64,000 bases of DNA from assembly GCA_025094145.1 (NCBI GenBank), contig JALLLS010000071.1, forward strand, positions 1 through 64,000. The letters run 5' to 3'. Numbering within the stretch: the first letter of the stretch is position 1; each line of letters starts with the position of its first letter. Both the position numbers and the translations under genes were made by a program. The notes beneath the pieces are model-generated. The model worked only from the letters and a program-made list of their open reading frames with translations. It was not told the DNA's origin and did not search any database. This stretch comes from Spinellus fusiger. Its lineage: Eukaryota > Mucoromycota > Mucoromycetes > Mucorales > Phycomycetaceae. This document shows, piece by piece, positions 1 to 12,011 of this stretch.

Positions 1-931
1 GCTGCCACACCTCCCTTTGATGGCACCCTCTGCAACTACTACCGCCATGCTTCTGACTTTTGTTACAAGTAGGTAGACGATGGAAGGTGTTCATTTATAC
101 TCACTGGTATGTTAGGCTCCCTGACAATGTTTCTCTTGAGGAGGGTGCACTTATTGAGCCACTATCTGTGGGTGTACATGCTGCCCACCGCGGTGACATT
201 CGTCCTGGACATCATGTGTTCATCTTTGGTGCTGGTCCAGTTGGTCTTTTGTGTGCAGCAGTAGCAAAGGCCTCTGGTGCTGGTCATATTACAATTGCAG
301 GTAAATACCAAGATACAGCTTCAGTAGAAATACTCGTTGCTGTTGTGGGGATTGTATTCTAATGTTGGACTCGATTGTCTATGCTTAATGACAGATCTTG
401 TGCCTTCCAGACTCGAGTTCGCTAAATCCTACAACACTGATTCCCAAGTACTCCTTGAGAAGCCTACTGCTGGAGAGTCCAACTATGACTTTGCTCGTCG
501 TATGTCCCAGACTATTCTTCAGACAGAGGAGCCTGCTGATGTTGTTATTGACTGCAGTGGTGCAGAGACTTGTGTCCAAATGTCTATCTTGGTAAGGACA
601 TTTTTGTTTCTGTTCTATCCACCCTAATAGCAAAATAACTCATGTGTCGATCTATCAGTTGGCCAAGAATGGTGGCTGTGTTGTGCTTGTTGGTATGGGT
701 GCTTCTGTCCAGACAGTGCCTATTTCTGAGGTCTCTGCAAGAGAAGTAGATGTCAGAGGTGTCTTCCGTTACTGCAACACCTATCCAAAGGCCATCAAAA
801 TGATTGCCTCAGGAGCTGTGGATGTGAAGCCTTTGATTACTCACAAATACTCTCTTGAAGATGCTGTCAAGGCTTTTGAGCATGTAAAAGAAGGTCGTGA
901 TGGAGCCATCAAGGTCCAGATCTTGGGTTAG
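1..931 (+). CDS. Sorbitol/polyol dehydrogenase (zinc MDR family), 5' truncated by window edge
   Basis: NAD-dependent medium-chain dehydrogenase that oxidises a sugar alcohol (sorbitol, xylitol or L-arabinitol) to the ketose. The first visible exon has the family segment TPPFDGTLCNYYRHASDFCYK, followed by LPDNVSLEEGALIEPLSVG and the Rossmann motif GAGPVGLL; the C-terminal exon ends DGAIKVQILG. I read exons 1-68, 116-300, 395-591 and 659-931, with GT-AG introns of 47, 94 and 67 nt keeping the frame. The N-terminal zinc-ligand part lies outside the window. Which polyol is the true substrate cannot be decided from what is visible. Confidence 0.93.
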
Positions 932-1575
932 ATCGTAGAGTGAGATCATTTGCATTTAATACTTATACTCCATAGCACACATCTTTCCCCTGTCCTTTTG
1001 TTTATCTACTCATTTACTAATAATAATAAAAAGGCCTTTCCTGTATTAACTATCTTTATTATTCGCTCAGTTGGTAAAGCCACAAGACATATCTCTCTAG
1101 AAACAAGTATCTTTTTTTATGGGTGCTTCTATTTTACTCTCACTGTAAATGACTATACTTTTCTATATCTAATGTTGTGCTCTCCAACCCTCACTCAAAC
1201 AGGAAGAATGGCAAAATGCCCTATGAATGGATTCACACTGGATCCAATCCATTGTCACATAGCAGTCCCACCCAATGTGAAAAGAGTAGACCGGGTACCG
1301 GAGTACCAAACAGTGCGGAACGGACCCAGCCAGAACAGCAGTTTTTACACTCCTTGGAGGCCACCCACCTTTGAGTCTTTCTCTTTTCCCCCTCACTGGT
1401 CAATACGTACGTAAAATGTGCAGTACAGGGACAGAAAAAAAAAGAAGAGAGTCATCCATCCTCTCTCAACTACCTCTCCTTGAGTGGATCACTTGACGAA
1501 GAAAAGGATGGATGAAAAATGAAAGAGTGGTTCAAATGACTCACTTTCTTTCTTTCCTCATGACCCTTACAGACC
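932..1575. other. Intergenic region / eL13 promoter and leader
   Basis: No convincing gene. It holds the 3' UTR of the dehydrogenase and the upstream region of eL13. A polypyrimidine tract ending in acag at 1569-1572, 3 bp before the eL13 ATG, looks like the acceptor of an intron in the 5' UTR. Confidence 0.5.
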
Positions 1576-2394
1576 ATGGTTTTGAAGCACAACAACCAAT
1601 TGCCCAACCAGCATTTCCGCAAGCAATGGCAGCTCCGCGTCAAGACATGGTTCGACCAAGCCGGTCGCAAGAAGTCTAGAAGAATCGCACGTGTACAGAA
1701 AGCTACTCGTATTGCCCCTCGTCCCGTTGACGGTCTTCTCCGTCCTGCTGTCCGCTGCCCTACTCTTCGTTACAACAGAAAGTTGAGATCAGGCCGTGGC
1801 TTCACTCTTGAAGAGCTCAAGGAAGCTGGTGTCCGTGCCAAGGAAGCCCGCACCATCGGTATTGCTGTTGACCACCGTCGTCGCAACAAGTCTCAGGAAT
1901 CTCTTGAGCTCAATGTGCAGCGTCTTAAGCAGTTCAAGGCCAAGTTGATTGTCTTCCCCCGCAACCCTGCTGTCCCCAAGAAGGCTGACTCTGAGGTAAG
2001 GGTTTGTGTAGAAATAAAAAAAAGTAGGAAGCAGCCATAGATACAAAAGAAAGAAAGAAAGAAAAAGAGCTTCCTGATAACAATGACAGTGGACTTATTG
2101 ACCTACTTCTCTATCTATCTAGGCCACTGACCTTGCCTCCGCTGTCCAGTTCCGTGGTGCCATTCTCCCCGTCAAGCAGGTCTCTACTGCTATCGAGGCC
2201 CGTGCCATCACTGCTGAGGAGAAGAAGCAGAACGCCTATATGACTCTCCGTTACGCTCGCTCCAAGGCCCGCACCCTCGGTGCCCGTGAGAAGCGTGCCC
2301 GTGATAAGGCTGAAGAAGAAGCCAACAAGGTAATAATGACAATGTTGAATTATAATAATAAACTTACACTCTTCAATGTTAATAGAAGAAATAA
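1576..2394 (+). CDS. RPL13: 60S ribosomal protein eL13
   Basis: Component of the cytosolic large ribosomal subunit. The protein begins [18 protein letters not shown] and contains [15 protein letters not shown], a highly basic N-terminal half typical of eL13. Coding exons are 1576-1995, 2123-2329 and a 9-nt last exon 2386-2394 that supplies only Lys-Lys-stop; the sum is 211 residues, the usual length for the family. The ATG is the only sensible start and sits just behind a probable leader-intron acceptor. Codon use is strongly C-ending (GCC, CGT, AAG) compared with the neighbours, as expected of a very highly expressed gene. Confidence 0.97.
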
Positions 2395-2554
2395 AAAGCT
2401 CTTTAACTCATCATTTTTACACATACGCCATGCGGAAATAATAAATCGGATGATGTTCATTCAAAACCTATGCTGATGGATTCCAATTAAAAAAGTGGGT
2501 AGTCATAGCAATAGAAGAGAAAGAGCTATAGTGTGTGTGTGTACATAGTGTCTG

Positions 2555-5018
2555 CTACCATCCTGTAGCTTGACCATCTCCACGTGGATCACTTCCTGCT
2601 GATAGAACACGTTTTCCTGCACGTTGATCTTGATGTACACGAATGATTTGGCCTCTACCAAATACAGTACGAGGATGACCCTGCAGCGAATAGCACAGGT
2701 GTCCTTTTTCCTGTAGTGTATGAAGAGTATCCTTGGTGACTCCATCCTCAATGTAGACAATAGTAGAGTTCATATCAATGAATGGATCATTCGTATGACG
2801 AGAAATCTCCTTTCTCTTGGCTGGACTAATACAAATGCGTGGAAGATCAAGAGCACTCTGTGGGTTGTGCTTGTAATGAAGCATGTTCATAATGATTTGA
2901 AGTTGCCCTTGTGGCTGCATCATAGCCCCTACCACTGTATCATTCGATAAAAAGAAAGAATAAGTGAGTACACCCTACATAATACACCTATGAAAAAAAA
3001 AAAGACATTGCCTCCAAAACATGATTCCAATGCATGTCCTTGTTCTGTTTTGCGGGTAATCATAGAAGGAAGAATAGTATGGCAAGGGCGCTTAGAAGGA
3101 GCAATACAGTTGGGATGGTCCTTCATAAGAACAAAACCACAGCCTCTATTATGTAGCACAATGTCTGTGTTTTCTGCCACAATGGTAGACTAGAACCATA
3201 CAGATGAATACATATGAATCCAAGGAAGATGAGCTTATTCTAGTGCACGTTTTCTCTTTATTACTTACGCCAAAGGAGTGATAGATTGAATTCTAAAGAA
3301 TAAGTCGTAGTTGCTAATAGAATGGACTTACAATAAAACTGCATGCATTGCCCTGTTCATCGACAACAGACAGATAAACAGTATTACCGTCCATCTGTGG
3401 GTATCCTTTATGAATAGTATCATTTCGATGTTCAAGGTTCACTAGTTTGGCTCTTTCAGCAAGATAGCCCTTGGAGATCAATTGGAAGTGTCAGAAAGAA
3501 AGAGACACCCAATGTGTAAAGAGATACTCTTACCTTGCTCAGCAACTCATGAACAGGAACAGAATGTACCTCTGGATCTGTTACATAATGGCGAGTATCA
3601 GCAAAGGCAATCCGAAGTACTTCAATAATGATATGAATATAATCAGCAGAATTATGGTCTATGGATGAAAAGTCCACCTTGCCACTCTTCTCAAGGGCCT
3701 CAATGATCCCCAGGGCAATCAGCACAGTAATACCATGTCCATTGGGGGGTATTTCCCAAACAGTCCAGTCATAATAATCAATAGAAATGGGTTCAACCAG
3801 TTCAGAGGTGTGAGATGCTAAATCCTCCAGACTCAATAGCCCACCCCGGGATTGGACAGCAGAGACAATAGACTCTGCTATTCTTCCCTTATAGAAGCCA
3901 TCATAGCCTTGTTCTGCTAATGTCTTGAAGGTTCTATAAGAAAGAGATCCAAAAAACAAAGGTAGAGAGAAGAAGAAGAGTCAGTAAGCAAATGAGCCTT
4001 CCAAGATGAACTTACTCTGCTAGGGCTGTCAGTGTCACTATTTGACCTTCTACAGGGGTAAGTCCATCGATCAAGTATCCCATTGTCTGGCCAGGATTGA
4101 ACTTTAACAGATCCTTCTCCTTCTCTTTCCACTGCACTCATTAGTCCACCCACCACAGTGGCAGTGGGTCCTTACCGCATAAGCAGACAGTTCAGAAACA
4201 GGGAATCTTTAAACACGGTTAGTCTGACATAGTATGTATTCTTTATCCTACCCATTCTCTGCTAAATCAATGGCTGGCTTAAGAACATCACTCAGCTGGA
4301 TATTTCCTGACCCAAAGTGTGTCAACGTGTCTATCCAAGCACTAGCAGCACCAGGAACAGTGACACTATGAGGAGAGTCATTCTCCAGTGTCTGTGTACT
4401 GATATTCTCTACTTGAAGGAGATAGTCCAGTGTCAGGGCAGCAGGGGATCTGTAAATACCGTCATTCGTCAGCGTTGGATTGTTGATCAGCGTTGGATTT
4501 CTTACCTTCCAGATCCATTCAGTCCACGAACAGTCCGTGTCTTGGCATCATAATAGAGACAGAATGCATCACCACCAATACCAGTGGATCCAGGTTCTAG
4601 TGTTGGGCATGCATGGAGGATATGAATACAGACTATGACAATCACCAAGTGTAAAGTGCGTTTTACCTGTGACATTGAGGGCTGCGGCTGTAGGTTGTAC
4701 AGTATTATGGGATATCTAGGAGGAGAGGGATGGACTTACCTACTGCAACTGCTGCATCCTAAGGGAATATTAATAGTTGTGTCTTGTAAACAGTAGTTTA
4801 GATGACTTACAGCTGCATTTCCACCTTGTTTTAATATGGTTATGCCTGCTTGAGTAGCCAGTGGCTGACTAGTAAAGAAGAATTCGTGTTATTTTCTCTC
4901 TTTTTTCTTTCTTTTTCTTTCTTCTTTTGAATAGAAGCTTCTACCTGCTGGATACCATAGCATGCGTCCCATAAACAGTAGATCTTCGAGAGATAAAAGG
5001 CAAATGAGTATTTTTCAT
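2555..5018 (-). CDS. Gamma-glutamyltransferase, YwrD-like type, without signal peptide
   Basis: Ntn-hydrolase that transfers or hydrolyses gamma-glutamyl groups of glutathione. Reading on the minus strand: start [17 protein letters not shown], then [65 protein letters not shown], the autocleavage/catalytic-Thr segment [21 protein letters not shown] and the C-terminal [14 protein letters not shown]. These motifs fit the bacterial-like YwrD branch better than the secreted yeast Ecm38 type. No signal peptide or TM anchor is seen, so a cytosolic enzyme is inferred. The gene has about a dozen exons, including micro-exons 4740-4758 (19 nt) and 4667-4687 (21 nt), both needed to rebuild NAADAAVAVAAALNVTEPG. 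It is convergent with eL13, 160 bp apart. Confidence 0.92.
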
Positions 5019-5413
5019 TGAAAAAGAAAGATGAAAGAAAGAAAGATAAACGGGTAAATAACAAGTAAGTTATTAAGTTGAATAGAAATATTAAAAAAGT
5101 ACAAGTTATTATTGGGTCACTTCTCCCATCATAAATACTAAAACAGTATACTATAACTCTCTTTTTCATGACTATCAACTTGTTAATATTTTTAAACAGA
5201 GAATAAATATTTATTATTATTAGTCTCATAAAAGTGATAAGTTTGATTGTACAGAGGGGGTTTTGGGTGTGTGTTTGTGTATAGAAATAATAATAAAAGA
5301 TGTATTAAAAGATGTATAAGAGAAAGAGGTAATTTTCTTTTTAGAAATGCTGAATGGATGAAGATTTGTATAGAACCAATGCTTTTTGTTTTGTTATTGT
5401 CTTCTTAGTTAGT

Positions 5414-7365
5414 TCAGATCATAATATCAATCTCTTCGTCTTCGTCTATGTCTTCATCCTCTTCTTCATTATACACAGGTAATGTAGGCAGAGTCACTGT
5501 TGGAGGATGTACGATGGTGGTTTGGTGTACAATGGTTTGGTTGGCAGTCACCGCAAGATCCATCTGTTCATCTAAATACACTGTCTCGTTTTCATCTTCG
5601 CTTTGACTGCTGCTATCAGAAGGTGCAAGCATCTCTTCTAATAAACGGCGCTTGTGGAGAGCAGCCCTTCGCTTAGGCTTTGTGACTGCAATACTATCCT
5701 CATCCATCACAGCTGCTATAGCCAAAGACATCATTGCCTGTTCATTGGATGTTCTTTGTTTACTGCGTTTTGATTTTGGTTTGCGTGTTGTGCTTTTTGG
5801 TGAAGGGGATTGATGAGAAAGATGTGCCATGGACATTGGGCCTTGTGGTCTCTGTCGGGGCTTTCTTGTCTTTTTTGTCTTTTGTACAGGACGAACAAAC
5901 TCTTCTTCTTCCTCGCCTCCTCCTTCTTCTGCTCTTTCATCTTCAGCTTCCTCGGCATCTTCTGTTTCGCTCTTCAGCTGCTTGCGTAATGCAGGTCGTG
6001 TGCGGGGTCCCTTTTTAGGTGTGGTAGAAGAGGCTGGCTTCACTATAAAGTCATCTACATTCACCTTTGGACCTCCCTCTTGGTCAACCACACAGGCATC
6101 CACATAAGACAAGAGGCGGACGAGTTGGTCACGTTCCAGACACGACAAATCAATCTCCACCTCATTGTTCTGACATCCTACATTCTTGGAGGATAGGATG
6201 GCAAGAATTCCCGGTAGCTTATCAGCCTGTAATTGGTGAGTGATCTTATCCAGAGCAGCCTCTTCCATTTGTCGTTTGTGCATATAGGCATAGGCACCAG
6301 GAGCAGACACAGGTGAGTGGCGTGTGGAGTGGTCGGATTCAGACTCTGATTCATCAGAAGAGTAACTTGCACGACGGCGACTGTTGAAGTTGGCAGCTGT
6401 GGTAGGGATGATGGAGTTCTCTCTGTAGTTCATCTCTCTCTTTTCATCATCAGAAGAATCGTCGTCTGAGGAGGAGGAGGAGGAGTCATCTTCATCATCG
6501 TCTTCAGAACTAGAGCCACTTGAGTCTCTTCTTCTCTTTAAATTGGTATCCAACATTTCCTCGAGGGGTTCAATAAGACCAGACACAAGCTCATGGGCAA
6601 CCGTAGATGTTTGAATGTCACAGGTGATGGGAGTGGGTAGGGTATCAAGGACATCCAACTCAAGAGAACTCTGAGGAGAAGAAGAACCAGAAGTAGAAGC
6701 ACTGGTAAGATCAAAGGGAGCATCGGGTACTATAACAGAGAACAAGTCAATAAGGAGTCCTGTACGCTATTGTATCTTCTGTTCTACTGCGAACAAACAT
6801 ACCAAATGTCAGTTCATCATACAAAGAGGCTGCTGTTGAATCCTGGAAATCAAAGTCATCTTGTCCAAACAAATCCTGGAGTTGAATTGACTGAGCATAT
6901 ATTTGAGAATCGAATCCATTGAAGCAAGGAAGTCCTTCAGTCGACCAGGGCTGTAACCAAGATTCCATAGATTCCCTAGACAAAGATGAGTTAGAAGGGA
7001 CTGTCTTTTTATTTATTTATTATTATTATCTTTATTGTTGCCTAAGCAAACATGCACTGATGACTACAAGAGATGTAAACAGAACCTACTTGATCATTAA
7101 CTCTTGAACTTCACCCGTCAAGTCTTCCACGGGCTCATTCATTGGCCAGAGTGGAGCAGACAATAGTTCGATCAATGGATCTTTTATAAGAGATTGTTCT
7201 TCATTATGCTCTTCAAAGGGCATCGAGAATTCCCCATTTTGGGGTTCCTTTGAGGTGATTTGGTGTGCAATAGTAACTCTGTAGAAGAAAGGAACAGCCC
7301 AGAAGAGATAAATACCAGTTCAATGATCATAAAAGACTAATGACACCTTACCCTCCTGATGGCAT
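5414..7365 (-). CDS. NET/extra-terminal domain protein without bromodomain, acidic and serine-rich
   Basis: Probably a nuclear chromatin adaptor. I read exons 7352-7365 (ATGCCATCAGGAGG), 7090-7278, 6803-6975 and 5414-6729, which sum to 563 residues in frame. The middle contains LDKITHQLQADKLPGILAIL followed by NNEVEIDLSCLERDQLVRLL and a final YVDAC, matching the layout of the BET extra-terminal (NET) domain (LPG helix, then the EIEIDxxxL strand, then a helix). Around it lie long Ser/Asp/Glu tracts (SSSEDDDEDDSSSSSSDDDS) and Lys/Arg-rich patches (KPKSKRSKQR) usable as nuclear signals. No bromodomain is visible. The exact partners are unknown; the domain call is from motif recognition only. Confidence 0.75.
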
Positions 7366-8099
7366 GGTGGTGTTTGTGTCAAAGATCAGTTGAATGTAGT
7401 CTAGATCAGTTGTGCTTGACAAGGCTTGGAGGTCTTGTTTTTGTTTTTGACTATTGTTTTTTCTTCTGTTTTACAATAGGAAACTCTATTTTTGCTACTA
7501 TTCTTGATAATCTTTAAAGATAACAACAATAGAACAAGCACTTGAATCTAACTTTGGAGGGGAAAAGAAAGAGAAAAGCAAATAGAGAGAGAATATAAGA
7601 GAGAGAGAATAAGAGCAAGAGCAAGAGAGGGTGGAAATGGAGTAGCAAAATGTAGTGAGAAAAAAAACCTTTTTTAGGGCGAGACTGTCAAAACCAAGCA
7701 GAGGTATCTATTGAATCTCCGTCAATAAAGACTTGCGAAAAAAAAATTCTTCTTGCCTGTTATTTACACTCCAAGGCAAATACACCAACAAAAAGTCTTG
7801 TTTATTCTCTTTCTTCTCTGTTATTCTATGGCAGTATATGTTTTTTCTTTCTTTCTATTTTATTCTAGAAGGATATATTTGAATATTCAAAATTAATTTT
7901 TTTGTATTCTTAATATTCAATAACCACTAATAATAACGAGTGATAATAACAAAGGTCAGTCTTAATCTTTTTCCCTCCATTCTCTACCTCACTAGTACAG
8001 AAAGAGAGAAGCAAAATCCAAGCTTATAAAAGACTTCCATATTCAACTCAATCGTGCTACTTTCTTTGACTCCACCTCAATAAAAATTACAAAATTATT
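7366..8099. other. Intergenic: purine-rich promoter region, then AT-rich DNA
   Basis: Upstream of the NET-domain gene there is a GA-rich stretch (about 7555-7640), then AT-rich sequence. No gene recognised. Confidence 0.5.
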
Positions 8100-9252
8100 G
8101 GTTTTTGACTATAAATTTGTATACAGATTTTATTTTTATTTTTATTTTTATTTTTTTATTTTCAGAGCATTGGCTCAGGAGCCAGACATTTATCAAGAAA
8201 CGAATGCAAATGGCTTATCTAATGTACACAGCCATTAACAGATACGATTTTGGTTGATTCAATGATTCTAGCACCTGGATAGCCATCTACAGTCAGACCA
8301 TCACTCTTAATACCATCCTTGACTTTGGACCAGAACAACGCAATAGGGTCCAACAATGATGAGTAGTGTGGCAAGTCTATGGCGTTATATTCACGCGATT
8401 TGATCAGACTTTGAACTTCAGTCACCTTATGAACGGCAGTGTTGTCCATAACACTAGCTAGCAAACTCTAGGAAAGATTCACCACAAGCATCCACTCTGG
8501 TGTTTATCTCAACTTCTTCAGCAAATGGTGCCAACTATTTATACTATAATCCTTCTGTTTGCAGGGATGATTGTTTTAATAGGCACTCCCCTCTTCAATC
8601 TACTAAGGTTTCTATGTAACTTGATATTACCAAGAACCGTTCTTGAAGAAACAATGGGCTCTAGTCTATTAAGAGTTAAAGAGATTCGAGTTTTCTCTCC
8701 CAACCTAACTGTTACTTCCTATCACAGGGTAGATATTTCTTGTTATCTTCCCTGCAAGTCTTTACATCATGTTGAGCAAACAGCTTAGCAACTCCAACGA
8801 CTGTCCCTGCCTCTGCCTTTCTTATAAAAATATATATCCTTTTTTCAATAAAAAGATCAAGAGGCTCTTGTGCATGTTCAGATGAATCTTTTGCTGTGGG
8901 TTTCTTCTTGTATTGTTTCAAGCCATTCTCGGTTTCTATAGTGATATGAGTTTCTGTTTCTGGCTGACTGTTTTTTTTCAGAGTCTGACGATCTATCTAT
9001 CTGATATCTGATATCTCTTCACTTTTAGTTCAGGCAACCTCTGCATTTGTGGCTGGTTCTTTCCAGGAACACCATCCAAATTACGTCGTTTCCTACGAGT
9101 CTTTTGTATTCTCAACTTTTATAGGCTCAGAATCAGGAATCTCGTCCAAAATATTGAAACAATGCATGTTGCTTATCTGGTACGCCATAAGTAGATATTT
9201 TGTAGTGAAGCAAAAAAAAAAATCATTGTCCGCAAATTTATAGTCAAAAACC
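8100..9252 (-). mobile_element. Decayed DDE transposon with 20-bp terminal inverted repeats
   Basis: A perfect 20-bp inverted repeat, GGTTTTTGACTATAAATTTG at 8100-8119 and its reverse complement at 9233-9252, bounds about 1.15 kb. Between the repeats, on the minus strand, 8219-8464 encodes a transposase C-terminal fragment: VMDNTAVHKVTEVQSLIKS then LPHYSSLLDPIALFWSKVK, which is the catalytic-core pattern of DDE_3/Tc1-type transposases (an Asp in the MDN motif, then the L-P-x-Y-S-x-x-x-x-P-I motif with the distal acidic region). The rest of the interior has no continuous frame, so the copy is dead. Confidence 0.8.
8219..8464 (-). pseudogene. DDE_3/Tc1-type transposase C-terminal fragment
   Basis: About 80 codons of the catalytic region, described under the enclosing element. 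MDNTAVHK matches the second Asp motif (usually MDNAPIHK) and SSLLDPIALFWS matches the usual SPFLNPIEEFWS; the expected Glu after PI is replaced by Ala (PIALFW), which would remove a catalytic residue. No start codon or upstream coding frame of the expected length is present. Confidence 0.75.
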
Positions 9253-10670
9253 AGTATTACTCTTTGTTTGCTGATGTAACCTTAGTAACCCAATGGGTGG
9301 GTAACAAATGAAAATTTTTTAAGATATTATATCTCAGTCAATTACACACCAGGAGAATGCTCATTTTTAATGGGGCATGTCTTTGGTGTTTGTTTTGTTA
9401 TACCCACCACTATTTCTCTTTTCTTTACGAGTCTATAGTTCTATTGTCTAGAGTCATTTAAATGCTATGTAAATTGACAGTGAATAAGTTGGCTGTCTTA
9501 TTTTTTTAATAGATTCGTAGTGTCTACATGATCAATAGCAACAGTCAGTTTTCTGTGGATAGGTAGAGCACGAATGATACATATCATATTGTTGAAGGTT
9601 AGAAATAGCAATAAGAGATCCATTTCAAGGCAATAGACTGCCATCTGACTAAGAAATAAGTGGTAAAGATAGGAAAAAGAAGGTTCTTTTATATACTCCA
9701 TTATGTACTATTAACTGATAAGAAGTACCTATTCAACTGTAATAGTTACTCAAAAAGAGAAGAGAATAAGAAAAGAGGATAAAAGGACACAAGCGTAAAG
9801 ACTTTCCAATGTAAATACTGTAGACTGCAGACTTGAACAATAAACTTTATTTCTCTGTCTTTGACTGTTTATCTCCTTTTTTTCTTTTTTTCTTTCTTGT
9901 TAGTTGGTTGGCTTATCAATCATTGTGGGGAAATGTACAAGACATTTAAACTTTTTCAGTTTTAATTATAGATATATTTTTATATTTTACATTTCAATCT
10001 CCTATCAACTCTATTCTATAACTGATGATAGGTCAGCTCGCTCCCTGCCTTAGCTCCTATATCACTTACAGTCATAGTTCCAAGGATAAGGTGGGCTGTC
10101 AATACAATGATATGCTTCTAGCCTCGGATTCATATTTTTATTGGTTTTCTATCAACACTATTTTATGAAACTAAAATTCTCTCATTTATGGGGCTACAAT
10201 AAGTGAGTTAGTATAGGAATATGGACAAGGACTTAATATTTATCTTTTTATAGCATAATGGTATGTTGGTTCAATTCATACAATAGAAGCAAAGACCAAG
10301 GATATCGTATTGGTTGAAAAATAAATACTACAATACTATGAGGTTCTGTTTATATATGCATAAAAAATACTCTATTAATAGTCAACAAAGTCAACACGTA
10401 TTAATTAAAAAAGAATAGGGATTTATGGGTCAGTCCAGAAGATTATGTAATAAAATCGATAATAGAGTATAAAGACAGATAAATAATAGATATAAATATA
10501 AATATGTAATGCCATTATACCACAGCACCAAATTCATATATTAGACTAGGATCATAATTGAATAGTAAATAGTAAATACTGCTTAAGTAAAACTCGGTCT
10601 TCTTATCGCTTTAATAATGATAAAGAAGAGTGAAGAAAATAGTTTTAAGTTTTTTTTAGACTACATTAAT
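9253..10670. other. AT-rich gene-free interval
   Basis: No gene recognised. At 9341-9356 it contains attacacaccaggaga, identical to the outer terminus of the Fanzor element at 16949-16964, perhaps a relic end. The remainder is AT-rich with short frames only. Confidence 0.4.
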
Positions 10671-12011
10671 AAAGTGGCCCTCAATAAGTAACCGCTTTTC
10701 TTTCAAATGTAGATTTCGTGTTTTAGTTTCATAGCTTATCTTGATAGTGTAATGACTTTATGGATTCATTAGATAGAGACGTGAAAGTTTCAATACATAA
10801 AGATAGTAGTGTTGTATAATACACATCAGTGGTTTTCATTTGTAGGTTGCTTAGCAACTTACCATCTTCTTCCTATGTTGACAATGAGTGTGTCTGTCAC
10901 TTCTATTGATATCTTACCTTATTTCAGTATCAGGGTAGCCTCTAACTTCTGTTTAGTGGAATACACTATCCTGTCCCTCTCAATGATCTTCTTGAGTTGG
11001 GCTCACAGAAGCTCCATTGGTCTGAGATCGGGACTTTGTGAGAGCCAGTAAAGATCAATAATTATACTGTTTACTACCTTCCAATTGAGTCATTTTACTT
11101 GTGTGGGCTCTAGCATTGTCCTCCTGTAGGTGGTAACTGACTAAAGAGTGTATACGAGAGAGAATCACTTGAGTTCAGGGCAATACACTTCTCCCAAGAC
11201 ATTGATGTACTTGTTGGTATTTATTCTATCCTCCAATATGATCCATCTCTTAACACCCTTCTCACTAAAACAATCTATACCATCACATCACACCCTCTAA
11301 ACCTCCTTGTGTCTAGGCAATTCTTAGGCTCAAAGTCTGTACCGCACTGTCTGATGACTTTGAATCTCTCTCTTGTTAAGGCTCATGAGCTTGACTCTAG
11401 AATTATCCGACCAGACAACCTCTTGCCACTACTTATGGGTCCAACCAACGTACTCGTGGGCCCACTCGAGCCTTGCATCTATGTTATTCTTTGTCAAAAG
11501 AAGTTTGACTACCAGATTGAATGAATGAAGGCTAATTTTGTTAAGGTATTTCTTCAAGGTTGGTCTTGAAACATTGATGGCCATGTCTGTCATAATGGCT
11601 ACTTTGGTCTGGTGGAGGTTACTCATTACTGTTCTTCTAAACCACCAGAGAAAGTTGTCGTTCATTTTTTTCTCTTGTGGCTACTATTAGGACATAGTTC
11701 AACCTAGTTGGTTTTTTTTAGTGCTTGAATGTGTCTCCCACAGTGGAAGAAGGCATGTTAAACATGCAAGATACTTTGACTATGGTGGAGCTCATGTTCA
11801 GCATCTCATGCAAGATGGCTGAGCAAGTCTCATAGTTGGTGTAATTTCCATACATCTCACGGGTTCTAGTTAAGATATTCACGGTGTTGGATGGTGTAGA
11901 TATTATATAAGAAAAAGTGTTATGAAAGAAAAAGAAATAGTGTATGTTATTATTTTGTATAAAAATAGCCCGGGATTTGGAAACGTCCTGTTACTTGTTG
12001 AGGGTCACTTT
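10671..12011 (-). mobile_element. Tc1/mariner-like element, copy A (decayed)
   Basis: Ends are inverted repeats: AAAGTGGCCCTCAATAAGTA at 10671-10690 and, reversed, the sequence ending GTTGAGGGTCACTTT at 12011; both are flanked by TA as expected for Tc1/mariner. The minus strand carries broken transposase: N-terminal residues near 11770-11890, then 11429-11665 with NFLWWFRRTVMSNLHQTKVA, VSRPTLKKYL and a RLEWAHEYVGWT motif that precedes the first catalytic Asp in this family, followed after a stop by WSDNS. Several stops interrupt it, so it is a pseudo-transposase. Confidence 0.8.

Noticed and set aside
950..1414. 154-codon frame downstream of the dehydrogenase
   Set aside because: No family resemblance, no good start context, and it runs through 3' UTR-like and promoter-like sequence.
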